A stretch of DNA of 64,000 nt, from the NCBI RefSeq assembly GCF_020023995.1, contig NZ_NRRD01000002.1:1-64000 (forward strand). Direction: 5' to 3'. Position numbers and translations under genes: made by a program. The notes under the pieces were generated by a model, which was not told the origin of the DNA, searched no databases, and saw only the letters and a list, made by a program, of their open reading frames with translations. The stretch comes from Rhodobacter sp. TJ_12 (GTDB lineage Bacteria; Pseudomonadota; Alphaproteobacteria; Rhodobacterales; Rhodobacteraceae). This document shows, piece after piece, positions 25,976 to 33,724 of this stretch; position 1 is the first letter of the stretch; the number at the start of each line of letters is the position of its first letter.

Positions 25976-26743
25976 ATGCAAAAGATGCTTGAAGGAAAAA
26001 CCGCTATCGTCACCGGGGCCAGCCGGGGGATCGGCAATGCCATCGCCACGCTTTTTGCCGAAGAAGGCGCGAATGTCGTGATCACCGCACGCCACGAAAA
26101 AGGTGTGAACGAGGCTGTCGAGGCCATCAAGGCCGCAGGCGGCACGGCGATTGGCCTTGTGGCAGATTCCGCCGACCCGGAGGCCCCGGCCCGCGTCTTT
26201 AATGCCGCGATTGAGGCCTTTGGTCAGGTCGATATCATGGTCAACAATGCCGGTGTGGGCGAGATGTATGCGGTGGAAAAAACCACCGATGACCATTTTG
26301 AAAAGATCATGGGGATCAACCTTGTCGGCCCATTCCGCTATTGCCGCGAAGCGGTGAACCATATGCTGCCGCGCGGTGAGGGGCGGATCATCAATGTCTC
26401 TTCGGTGAACGGTATTTTGCCGATTTGCGGCGTGGCCTATACCTCGACCAAAGGGGCCATCAATACGATGACGAAGAACATCGCAATTCGTCTTTCGGGC
26501 ACGAAAATCCGCGTCAATGCGATTGCGCCGGGCGTGACCGAAACCGATGCCGCACGCGCTTGGGCGGCGGGCGAGCAAGAGGGCGGCGGCGAGATGCTTG
26601 AGTTTTCGGACAAATACACAAACACCACCGTGCCCTCGACCGAGCCGCGCGATCAGGCCTATGCCGCGCTCTATCTGGCCTCGGAAATGGGCCGCGCAGT
26701 CACCGGCCAAGTGATCCAAGTGGATAACGGTCAATTCCTCTGA
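25976..26743 (+). CDS. SDR-family oxidoreductase
   Basis: A 255-residue classical short-chain dehydrogenase. The dinucleotide motif is TGASRGIG (about 13-20), NNAG is at about 89-92, and the catalytic Ser and Tyr-x3-Lys are in NVSSVNGIL and AYTSTKGA. The C-terminal VTGQVIQVDNGQFL is typical of the 3-oxoacyl-ACP reductase-like group. NAD(P) preference is not certain. It closes the plus-strand operon and is followed by a strong terminator. Confidence 0.92.
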   Translation: MQKMLEGKTAIVTGASRGIGNAIATLFAEEGANVVITARHEKGVNEAVEAIKAAGGTAIGLVADSADPEAPARVFNAAIEAFGQVDIMVNNAGVGEMYAVEKTTDDHFEKIMGINLVGPFRYCREAVNHMLPRGEGRIINVSSVNGILPICGVAYTSTKGAINTMTKNIAIRLSGTKIRVNAIAPGVTETDAARAWAAGEQEGGGEMLEFSDKYTNTTVPSTEPRDQAYAALYLASEMGRAVTGQVIQVDNGQFL

Positions 26744-26765
26744 TCGGGCCACAAGGCAAAGCAAA

Positions 26766-26798
26766 GGGGGCGCAGAGATCACTCTGCGCCCTTTCTTT
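26766..26798 (+). terminator. Terminator between the converging SDR genes
   Basis: GGGCGCAGAG and CTCTGCGCCC form a 10-bp stem around ATCA, followed by TTTCTTT. It ends the intact SDR transcript; the truncated minus-strand SDR reads into it from the other side. Confidence 0.85.
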
Positions 26799-26940
26799 AT
26801 GTCTGGGATAAAGGCTCTCGCCACTTTATGCGCCGGGCCGTCATCACAACGGGCCGGCCTTTTGCCAGCACCAATTTCGCGATTTCGCGCCCGAAGCCGG
26901 TCGAACAGCCGGTGATGAACCAAACGGGCGTGTCCGTCAT
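26797..26940 (-). pseudogene. 5' fragment of a second SDR oxidoreductase
   Basis: The minus strand has a good ribosome site (AAAGGA) and ATG at 26940, then MTDTPVWFITGCSTGFGREI and AKLVLAKGRPVVMTARR: the complete N-terminal Rossmann beta-alpha-beta with TGCSTGFG. After about 37 codons the homology stops, and the frame ends in the terminator region with a total of 47 residues. The catalytic Tyr-Lys part is gone. It is the third gene of the DUF3737-PatB operon, so a deletion removed its 3' part together with any genes once lying between the converging operons. Confidence 0.75.
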
Positions 26941-26967
26941 GATATGTCCTTTCCGTTGAGGGGATCT

Positions 26968-28122
26968 TTAGCCCAGCGCCTTGGCAAGCCGGGTCAGCCC
27001 GTCTTCCAAGCACGCCCGTGGGCAAGCCATGTTGAGCCGCAAGAAACCTTCGCCCGCCGCGCCATAGGCGGTGCCAGCGGTGAGCCGAAGCAGTCCTTTG
27101 TCTTGCACCTGCGCGGCCAGCGTCTCGGCGCTTTGGCCATAGGCGCGGGCATCGAGCCAAGCCAGATAGGTCGCCTGCGGCGGGGTGAAGTGCAGCTTGG
27201 GCAGGTGGGCGGCCAGATACTCCGCCACAAAGCGGCTGTTCTCGGCCAAATAGTCCACAAGCGCCGCATGCCACGCGGCCCCCTCGGTATAGGCCGCAAT
27301 GGTCGCGGCAATACCAAAGGGGTTCACATCGCAAACCTCATGCACATTCAGCGCCTTGTCGATACGCCCGCGCAAATCGGGATCGGGCGCGACGATGGAG
27401 GCTATTTGCAGCCCGGCCAAGTTGAACGCCTTGCTCGCCGCCAAACAGGTAACGGAATTGGCCGCCACCTCCGGCCCTAGCGCCGCGTAGCACTGATGGC
27501 GGTGCCCCGGCATCGTCAGATCGGCGTGGATCTCATCGCTGACCACAGTGATGCCGTGATGCGCGCAAATCTCATGCAGGCGGCGCAGTTCCTCCGCACT
27601 CCACACCCGACCAACCGGGTTGTGCGGGTTGCACAGCAAAAGCGCGCGGCAATCGGGGTGGGCGGCGCGGCGCTCCAGATCGACGAAATCCATCTCATAG
27701 CGGCCATCGCGCAGGATCAGCGCGTTTTCCTCGACCCCGCAGCCCATATTTCGGATCGACGAAAAGAAGCAGTTATAGACGGGCGGCTGCAAAATGACCC
27801 GGTCGCCGGGGCGGGTCAGGGCGCGCAAAATCGCCGTCACCGCAGGCACCACCCCCGAGGTCACAAGCATGTCTTCGCGCGCAAACTGGTGACCGTGGCG
27901 GCGCGCTTGCCAGCCCGCAACCGCGTCATAATAAGCCGCAGGCAGATGCGCATAGCCAAAGACCCCATGCGCAACGCGGGCGTGCAGCGCCTCCACAACC
28001 ACAGGCGCGGTGCGGAAATCCATATCCGCCACCCACATCGGCAGCACATCAGCGGGAGTATCATCCCATTTGGCGGCCCCCGAGCCGCGCCGCTCGACCA
28101 GTTCGTCAAAATCGAAGGGCAT
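26968..28122 (-). CDS. PatB/MalY-type aminotransferase (C-S lyase)
   Basis: This 384-residue PLP enzyme belongs to fold-type I, subfamily MalY/PatB, typically cystathionine beta-lyases. The start MPFDFDELVERRGSGAAKWD, then LPMWVADMDFRTAP, YGYAHLP-type motif (FGYAHLPAAYY), NPHNPVGRVW, SDEIHADL and the PLP lysine in LAASKAFNLAGLQ are clear. It probably cleaves a C-S bond of a cysteine or cystathionine derivative. It is four bases from DUF3737 and 27 bases from the truncated SDR, in one operon. Confidence 0.93.
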   Translation of the reverse strand: MPFDFDELVERRGSGAAKWDDTPADVLPMWVADMDFRTAPVVVEALHARVAHGVFGYAHLPAAYYDAVAGWQARRHGHQFAREDMLVTSGVVPAVTAILRALTRPGDRVILQPPVYNCFFSSIRNMGCGVEENALILRDGRYEMDFVDLERRAAHPDCRALLLCNPHNPVGRVWSAEELRRLHEICAHHGITVVSDEIHADLTMPGHRHQCYAALGPEVAANSVTCLAASKAFNLAGLQIASIVAPDPDLRGRIDKALNVHEVCDVNPFGIAATIAAYTEGAAWHAALVDYLAENSRFVAEYLAAHLPKLHFTPPQATYLAWLDARAYGQSAETLAAQVQDKGLLRLTAGTAYGAAGEGFLRLNMACPRACLEDGLTRLAKALG

Positions 28123-28125
28123 GGC

Positions 28126-28995
28126 TTAGCGCGCTGCGGTTTCGATTTTGCACGCACCGGGGTTGCGGCAGTTTTCATCCAAGATCACTTCGCCAATACG
28201 CGGCGCGCGGATATGGCCGCCCGCCGGGTTTTTGACCGAGGTGACGGACGTGGTGATCTCTGCCTGCAGCGTCGAATATTCAAAGGCCAAATCGGCGTTT
28301 TCATCCATCCGGCAGTTTTCCATTACAAGATCGGTCGCGTAGCAAAGCGGCTGCGTGCCCCGGATCGTGCAATTCACCAGCCGCAGGTTTTTTGAATGCC
28401 AGCCAAGGAATTCGCCATCGAGCACACAATCGGTAACGGTGACATTTTCCGCCCCCCAAAATGCGTCTTTCGAGGCCAGATGCGAATTGCGCACGGTGAC
28501 ATTGCGCGCATCTTGGAAAGAATAATTGCCCTGAAGCGTCATCCCCTCAACCTCAAGGTCGATGCCATTCATCAGCACATAGTCGGCCCCATCCAGAACG
28601 ACATTGCGCAGCTTTACCTGCTCGCAGTTCCAAAGCGTTTCCGCTGCATCGGGGAAGCGGCAGTTTTCCACCGTCAGGCCCCGCATCCGGCGAAACATCT
28701 TGGGCGCTTCAATCGTGCAGCCGCGCATCCGTATATTTTCGGAATACCAAATCGCGGCGCGGGCGCCGGGGCGGAACAGGCTGTGTTCTACCGTCACCCC
28801 ATCGCAATGCCAAAACGGATATTTGCCCGCAAATTCGCCATTGCGGACCAAAAGGTTTTGCCCGTGCTTGAGCGCGGATTCCCCAATGCCGATGCGCAGC
28901 GCTTCCAACACCGTGTCATGAAGCGCATAAAGCGGGCGCTCCCCTTCAAAATACTGGTCGGTGATCGTGGCAGGGAAGCTAGCTTGCGCGGTCAT
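28126..28995 (-). CDS. DUF3737 family protein, beta-helix type
   Basis: This 289-residue protein is a DUF3737 member. It is built of short repeats such as VTVEHSLFRPGA, LTVENCRFPDA, LEVEGMTLQG, VTVRNSHL and VTDCVLDGEF, which fit the coils of a right-handed parallel beta-helix. No signal peptide is seen, so it is cytoplasmic. DUF3737 has no assigned activity but is commonly encoded beside PatB-like and SDR genes under LysR control, as here. It is the first gene of its operon, with the LysR-type palindrome 97 bases upstream. Confidence 0.88.
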   Translation of the reverse strand: MTAQASFPATITDQYFEGERPLYALHDTVLEALRIGIGESALKHGQNLLVRNGEFAGKYPFWHCDGVTVEHSLFRPGARAAIWYSENIRMRGCTIEAPKMFRRMRGLTVENCRFPDAAETLWNCEQVKLRNVVLDGADYVLMNGIDLEVEGMTLQGNYSFQDARNVTVRNSHLASKDAFWGAENVTVTDCVLDGEFLGWHSKNLRLVNCTIRGTQPLCYATDLVMENCRMDENADLAFEYSTLQAEITTSVTSVKNPAGGHIRAPRIGEVILDENCRNPGACKIETAAR

Positions 28996-29091
28996 TTTTG
29001 GGCTTTCTGTTCAGATATCGGAGCGCTTGGCGTCTCCGATAGATATTCTGGCAAGGGCGGCAGGATTAGAGCGGGGCATTGGCAATCGCTC

Positions 29092-29106
29092 ATGAGCAGG
29101 GCTCAT
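29092..29106. promoter_or_regulatory. LysR-type palindromic operator, copy 2
   Basis: Identical ATGAGCAGGGCTCAT palindrome to 23212, here upstream of the DUF3737-PatB operon. The two copies bracket a 6-kb block of converging genes and probably bind one regulator. Confidence 0.7.
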
Positions 29107-29479
29107 CAATTCTGCGCTGCCCTTCCGTGCGCCGCATGGGCTTGATGATTTGACGCGCGCCGGGAAGGCCGCCGAGCGACCAGGACCGCCATCGCGCAGC
29201 GTGACGGCGCCTGAGTAGCGGGCCCTCAATATCAATCGCCCCGCATAGGCGGGGCGCGAGACTTTTGCGCTGAACCCTGCCGCCAATTCCGAACAGATCC
29301 GTTTGCCGTTAAAAAATTATGCGGCTGAAATACTTATTTGGGTGTGCGAAAATATTGGAATGATTGCAGCATAATAAGCTGAAGAAACTTATATTGACGC
29401 AAATCATAGCTAAAATCGGAATATGGTATATAATTCGCTAATTTCGGATGTTTTCACTGTGCATTGAAAGGCGATTCCC
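29107..29479. other. Gene-free region with AT-rich promoter before the RTX gene
   Basis: No gene is recognisable in this 370-base stretch. The first half is GC-rich and contains a GCCCCGC-ATAG-GCGGGGC hairpin near 29238. From about 29300 the sequence turns strongly AT-rich (runs such as TTAAAAAATTAT), unlike the rest of the window. It carries the FNR-like box and TATAAT listed below. Confidence 0.6.
29394..29434 (+). promoter_or_regulatory. Candidate FnrL-dependent class II promoter of the RTX gene
   Basis: TTGACGCAAATCAT (29394-29407) matches the FNR consensus TTGAT-N4-ATCAA at eight of ten positions. A perfect -10 hexamer TATAAT lies at 29429-29434. A start about seven bases after it (near 29441) would place the FNR-like centre at about -41, the class II position. 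No -35 hexamer is needed in that arrangement. The site is imperfect, so this is tentative. Confidence 0.4.
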
Positions 29480-31867
29480 ATGACGTATCAGCTCTTTCCC
29501 TTGACCGAGACGGTGCGGGTCCCGTCCGATGGTGTCAGCGAACAGCGTGACCCGGTGATTGCGTCGCTAGCGGATGGGGGCGCAATCTTGGTCTGGTCCG
29601 AACGGCGCGATCCAGATATGGCCTACGGCTATGACATTCTTGCCCAGAGATACGATGACCAAGGCAATGCGGTCGGTGCGGCGCAACTGATCCACAGCGG
29701 TGGGGATGATGCCTTCGATTCCACCCCGATGGTGACCGGGCTCGAAGGGGGCGGTTACGCGATTGCTTGGCGCGATGATGCCAACTTGGACATGCATGCC
29801 GCGACCTTCGATGCCGCGGGGGTGCTGCAAGCTGAGGTGGCGCTCGACCTGCCCGATCATCAGGTGCTTGAGGATGGCACCACGGCCGACGTCCGGGCTT
29901 CTGATCCGGGGTATGGGCGCAACGGGCTCACGGCGCTTGAGGGGGGCGGTTTCGCCCTCGTGTGGGACACGAATTACGCCGGGGCTTTGGCGGTTTATGG
30001 CGGAGCGAGCGCGATCCATGCTGCGACCTTTGGGGCCGATGGTCAGATACTGGCCGCGCCCTTTCAGGTCACGCCCTGGATCGGCAATCCTTCCTACACT
30101 ACGGATCCGGTGAATTTCACCTATGGCGCAACGGCGTTGGCCGACGGTAATTTCGTCGTGCTGACCCGTGTCGGTAGTGGCACCGAAGGCAATGACAGCG
30201 GTGAGGCCTCGATCGGCCTACAGATCTTTACCGCGCAGGGGGCGGCGGCGACCGGTCTGTTCTTGGCCAGTGCCGATGCCGATGAACGGCTGTCGACGCC
30301 CTCTATCGCGACACTGGCCGATGGCAGCTTTGTTGTCGCTTGGGTCAGTGACGATGATACGATCTGGCGGCGCTTCGCGGCCGATGGCACCGCGCTGACC
30401 GGGGATGTCAGTGTCGGACAACGGGGCGAGACGCCCAATGTCGTAGCGCTGGACGATGGCGGCTTCTTGCTCACTTTCCGGTCAGTTTCGGGCTATAACC
30501 CTTCTTATCGTCTTTACGCGCAACGCTACGATGCCGATGGCGCGGCGGTGGGCGATGTTCTTGTTGTGGCCGCCAGCGGCGATGCGGGGCAGACCTATTT
30601 CACCGGGGCCCCAGATTTCGTGACTTTGGGCGACGGCACATTGCTGGGCATTTGGGCTGGTCATGATTCTTGGACCGGGGGCGGATCGGATGCCCTGCTG
30701 CGCCATTACATGGCCGAACGTCTCGGAACGGCCGGGAATGACGATCTGACCGCCGCAGAGGGGGCAACGGCGATCTTTGCGGGCGACGGCAATGATCGGG
30801 CCACCGGATCGGGCGCGGATGATGCCCTGTTCGGCGCGGCGGGCCATGATTGGCTTGATGGGGCGGCTGGCAATGACAGCTTGGATGGTGGCACTGGTGC
30901 AGACACGCTGCTGGGCGGTGCGGGGGATGACACGCTTGCCCCCGGTGCGGGGGATGACCATGTCGATGGCGGGGCAGGCGATGACCTGCTGATCATCGAT
31001 GCGGTCAGCACCGAGGTGACGGTGCAGGGCCCCGACGATACGCTGGTCCTGATTTCGGCCGAGGGCAGCGACACGATCACGGGCATTGAAAACGTCCAGT
31101 TCACCGATACCGTCTTGGATCTTGCGGCGCTGCGGGCGCTGCGCGATCTGGAACTGATGGGCACAGATGGCGATGACACGCTGACCGGCGATCACGGCAA
31201 TGACCTGCTGGAGGGCGGCTCTGGGAACGATCGCCTGATCGGCAATGCAGGCGCCGACACGCTGGATGGCGGGGACGGGCGCGACACGCTGTCGGGCGGC
31301 GACGGCGATGACTTCATCTTCGGGGGCGCCACCGCAGCCGACCGTGGCGACGTGATCTACGGCGGTGCGGGCCATGACAGCGTCGACGGCGGCTACGGCA
31401 ATGATGAGCTGAACGGCGGCACCGGCAATGACACGATGGAAGGCAATTACGGCGCCGACACCTTGATCGGCAACGACGGGGACGATTTCCTCACCGGTTC
31501 GGTCTATTCGGATCTGATCTTTGGCGGCGACGGGCTCGACTTCATCAACGGGGGCTTCGGCAATGACCGGGTGAACGGCGGCGCAGATGCCGACCGGTTC
31601 TACCACACCGGGATTGCAGGCCACGGGAGCGACTGGATTCAGGACTTCTCCTCGGCTGAGGGCGATCTGTTGCAATATGGCGGCGCCGGCGCAACCCGGA
31701 ACCAGTTCCAGGTCAACTTCGCCGAGACCCCCGCAGGGACCGAGGCCGACGAAGCCTTTGTCATTTACCGCCCGACGGGTCAGATCCTTTGGGCCTTGGT
31801 CGATGGCGCGGCGCAGGACAGCATCAATATCTTGATCAATGGGCAGAGCTACGACCTCTTGGCGTGA
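29480..31867 (+). CDS. RTX calcium-binding protein with propeller-like N-terminus
   Basis: This 795-residue acidic protein has two parts. Residues 1-410 hold seven copies of an L-x-DGG-F-x-V-x-W pattern (for example SLADGGAILVW, LEGGGYAIAW, LADGSFVVAW, LDDGGFLLTF), suggesting a seven-bladed beta-propeller. Residues about 415-510 and 560-706 hold RTX nonapeptides (GGAGDDTL, GGYGNDEL), which bind Ca2+ outside the cell. The last 90 residues lack Cys and likely carry the type I secretion signal; there is no N-terminal signal peptide. No secretion ABC/MFP genes are nearby. A function such as surface adhesion is inferred only. Confidence 0.88.
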   Translation: MTYQLFPLTETVRVPSDGVSEQRDPVIASLADGGAILVWSERRDPDMAYGYDILAQRYDDQGNAVGAAQLIHSGGDDAFDSTPMVTGLEGGGYAIAWRDDANLDMHAATFDAAGVLQAEVALDLPDHQVLEDGTTADVRASDPGYGRNGLTALEGGGFALVWDTNYAGALAVYGGASAIHAATFGADGQILAAPFQVTPWIGNPSYTTDPVNFTYGATALADGNFVVLTRVGSGTEGNDSGEASIGLQIFTAQGAAATGLFLASADADERLSTPSIATLADGSFVVAWVSDDDTIWRRFAADGTALTGDVSVGQRGETPNVVALDDGGFLLTFRSVSGYNPSYRLYAQRYDADGAAVGDVLVVAASGDAGQTYFTGAPDFVTLGDGTLLGIWAGHDSWTGGGSDALLRHYMAERLGTAGNDDLTAAEGATAIFAGDGNDRATGSGADDALFGAAGHDWLDGAAGNDSLDGGTGADTLLGGAGDDTLAPGAGDDHVDGGAGDDLLIIDAVSTEVTVQGPDDTLVLISAEGSDTITGIENVQFTDTVLDLAALRALRDLELMGTDGDDTLTGDHGNDLLEGGSGNDRLIGNAGADTLDGGDGRDTLSGGDGDDFIFGGATAADRGDVIYGGAGHDSVDGGYGNDELNGGTGNDTMEGNYGADTLIGNDGDDFLTGSVYSDLIFGGDGLDFINGGFGNDRVNGGADADRFYHTGIAGHGSDWIQDFSSAEGDLLQYGGAGATRNQFQVNFAETPAGTEADEAFVIYRPTGQILWALVDGAAQDSINILINGQSYDLLA

Positions 31868-31882
31868 TGCGAAACCGGTCAA

Positions 31883-31918
31883 GCCGCAGGAGGCCTATAT
31901 CGTTAGGCGACCTGCGGC
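31883..31918. repeat. Nested 36-base palindrome after the RTX gene
   Basis: GCCGCAGG and CCTGCGGC enclose a second pair GCCT and AGGC around ATATCGTT. It starts 16 bases after the RTX stop. It may act as a terminator without U-tract, or mark an old recombination boundary, because the integrase stub ends inside it. Confidence 0.5.
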
Positions 31919-32158
31919 GCGCCGCATGCAGCGCGTCGATCTGGATCTGTCGCGGCTTGCCGTCCTAATGTGCTGCAAAGGAAATGAGCGATGGGCGCAG
32001 GCTGAAGGGATGACCCGACGCACGGCTTCTGCGTAGTCGCGGGTTTTCAGGGAGAAGGTTTCTTCTCGCTTGCCATAGGTTGCGGCGATGTCTGTGGGGA
32101 CGGCTGCGCGGTGGTAGTAGACGGCTCCGCGACGGTACAGTCGGGTGTGTCCTGGCAT
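31895..32158 (-). pseudogene. N-terminal stub of a tyrosine recombinase (integrase)
   Basis: MPGHTRLYRRGAVYYHRAAV, then PTDIAATYGKREETFSLKTR and DYAEAVRRV match the N-terminal DUF6538-type domain of phage-like tyrosine integrases. After about 50 residues the homology ends and the frame runs out in unrelated codons. The core-binding and catalytic (R-H-R-Y) domains are missing. It starts 101 bases downstream of the 3' end of tRNA-Ala and points away from it, the usual position of an integrase beside its tRNA attachment site. It marks an integrated element that has been almost fully deleted. Confidence 0.72.
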
Positions 32159-32258
32159 CTTCGTAAGGCGCTCCACTGTAACACCTCAGCGTAACACCCT
32201 TGGAAAATAGCTCTTCATTTTCAGCAAGTTATTGTTCTTGTTGATTTATGAGGAGATT

Positions 32259-32334
<76 letters not shown>

Positions 32335-32535
32335 ACCTGAGGTCTGCAATCCGCTGCGCGTCTTGCGTGGGGGGTCTATACGGGCAGGCCACGGCGGGCG
32401 CAAGAGGAATTTCGACCCCCGTGGCGAAAAAATTTGCGCTGGCCTGCGGGCTTGCGCCAAACCCGTGTGGGCAAAGGAAAAGGCGCGAGGTTGCCCCCGC
32501 GCCCGGTCCCGTTTGACGGTGCTGATCCCTGAGGC

Positions 32536-32865
32536 TCAGCTTTCGTCCTCGTTGCTGGCGACATCCGCGATGTCGTCCAGCGAGACGTTGTCATCCTCGT
32601 CATCTTCCAGCAGGTCGTCGTCAAGATCGACGTCGCCGCTGTCTTCGTCCAGATCTTCTTCGGTCAGATCCTCGACATCCACCTCGGTCTCGCGCGGTGC
32701 TGCCTTATCGGGCACCATCACACGACCACGGCCCGCAGCGGTCAGGCTTTCAAGCGTGAAGCTGTTGCCGCAGACCGGGCAGGTCATCGGGTCTTTGGTC
32801 AGATCGTAGAACCGGCTCGCGCAATGCGGGCAGAGGCGCTTGACGCCCCATTCCTCTTTCGGCAT
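32536..32865 (-). CDS. FYDLN acid domain protein (TIGR02300)
   Basis: This 109-residue protein begins MPKEEWGVKRLCPHCASRFY, then DLTKDPMTCPVCGNSF, giving a four-Cys zinc ribbon with the FYDL motif that names the family. The second half is extremely acidic (runs of D and E, about 65-109). The start at 32865 has a strong AGGAGA site; the longer open frame to 33381 overlaps the divergent peptidase gene and is rejected. Function is not known; the fold suggests a nucleic-acid or protein-binding ribbon. Confidence 0.88.
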   Translation of the reverse strand: MPKEEWGVKRLCPHCASRFYDLTKDPMTCPVCGNSFTLESLTAAGRGRVMVPDKAAPRETEVDVEDLTEEDLDEDSGDVDLDDDLLEDDEDDNVSLDDIADVASNEDES

Positions 32866-32970
32866 GGAAGTCTCCTGGCAGGCTCTTTCGCACAGAGTCG
32901 CAGCCGATTGCCACAACCGCCGCGGGGTGTCAAAGCCTTTTCGCGCCCTTTTGTTCCAAACTATGGCCCG

Positions 32971-33669
32971 ATGACCGAGAGCCCGCTTGTTCTGCCCGAC
33001 CTGCCCGGCGTGCCGGTGGTGCTGCGCCGTTCGGCGCGGGCACGGCGGTTTTCTTTGCGGGTCAGCCGCATTGACGGGGGGGTGACGCTGACCTTGCCCG
33101 CCCGGGCACGGCTGTCCGAGGCGGTGGCCTTTGCCCAGGCGCAAACCGATTGGCTGCGCGGCGCGCTGGCCAAGCTGCCCGCGCTGCGCCGACCGGGGTT
33201 CGGGGATCTGCTGCCTTTCGAGGGGCGCGACCTGCGCATCGAGGCGGCGCGGCTGCGCGCGCCCAAGGTGGAGGGGGACTGCCTTTTGGTGCCCCCGGGG
33301 GAAGACCGGCTGGGCGCGCGGCTTGAGACATTCCTGAAACATTGCGCACGCGCGCGGCTTCAAGAGGCCAGCACCCGTCACGCCGCCGCGCTGGGGCGGC
33401 CCTTCAAGCGCATCATCTTGCGCGATACTCGCTCGCGCTGGGGGTCTTGCGCGGCGGATGGATCGCTCAGCTATTCATGGCGGCTGATCATGGCCCCGCC
33501 CGAGGTGTTGGATTACGTCGCCGCGCATGAGGTGGCGCATCTGGCACAGATGAACCACTCCCCGGCCTTTTGGGCCGAGGTGGCGCGGCTGATGCCCGAT
33601 TACGCGCCGCATCGGGCGTGGCTGAAGCGGCACGGGGCGGCGTTGCAGGCGATCCGGCTGCGCGACTAG
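32971..33669 (+). CDS. YgjP-like M48-type metallopeptidase (DUF45)
   Basis: This 232-residue cytoplasmic protein is of the YgjP/SprT-like zincin group. The zinc motif is in YVAAHEVAHLAQMNHSPAFW (HExxH plus a downstream His). The preceding TRSRWGSCAADGSLSYSWRL is the family hallmark. The N-terminal half (about 1-110) is a beta-rich domain with RRSARARRFSLRV. The start at 32971 is used because the longer frame covers the divergent gene. Substrate unknown. Confidence 0.9.
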   Translation: MTESPLVLPDLPGVPVVLRRSARARRFSLRVSRIDGGVTLTLPARARLSEAVAFAQAQTDWLRGALAKLPALRRPGFGDLLPFEGRDLRIEAARLRAPKVEGDCLLVPPGEDRLGARLETFLKHCARARLQEASTRHAAALGRPFKRIILRDTRSRWGSCAADGSLSYSWRLIMAPPEVLDYVAAHEVAHLAQMNHSPAFWAEVARLMPDYAPHRAWLKRHGAALQAIRLRD

Positions 33670-33705
33670 GGCGCGGGACATTGCGCCTCATTGACGGGCG
33701 CGGCA

Positions 33706-33719
33706 TTTGTGATCACAAA
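33706..33719. promoter_or_regulatory. Palindromic operator of the GntR gene
   Basis: TTTGTGATCACAAA is a perfect 14-base palindrome with the GT-N2-AC core of FadR/FCD-type GntR regulators. It ends six bases before the start codon at 33725, so bound protein would block transcription or initiation. Confidence 0.65.
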
Positions 33720-33724
33720 CGCGC

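Noticed and set aside
29011-29286. Minus-strand frame upstream of DUF3737, examined as a LysR remnant
   Set aside because: None of the three frames on either strand shows a LysR helix-turn-helix or co-inducer domain.
29394-29434. TTGACG as the -35 partner of TATAAT before the RTX gene
   Set aside because: The spacing is 29 bases, far from 17, so a plain sigma-70 promoter with that -35 is not possible; an activator site was proposed instead.
31868-32258. Full phage integrase gene next to tRNA-Ala
   Set aside because: Only the N-terminal domain is encoded; no frame supplies the catalytic residues.
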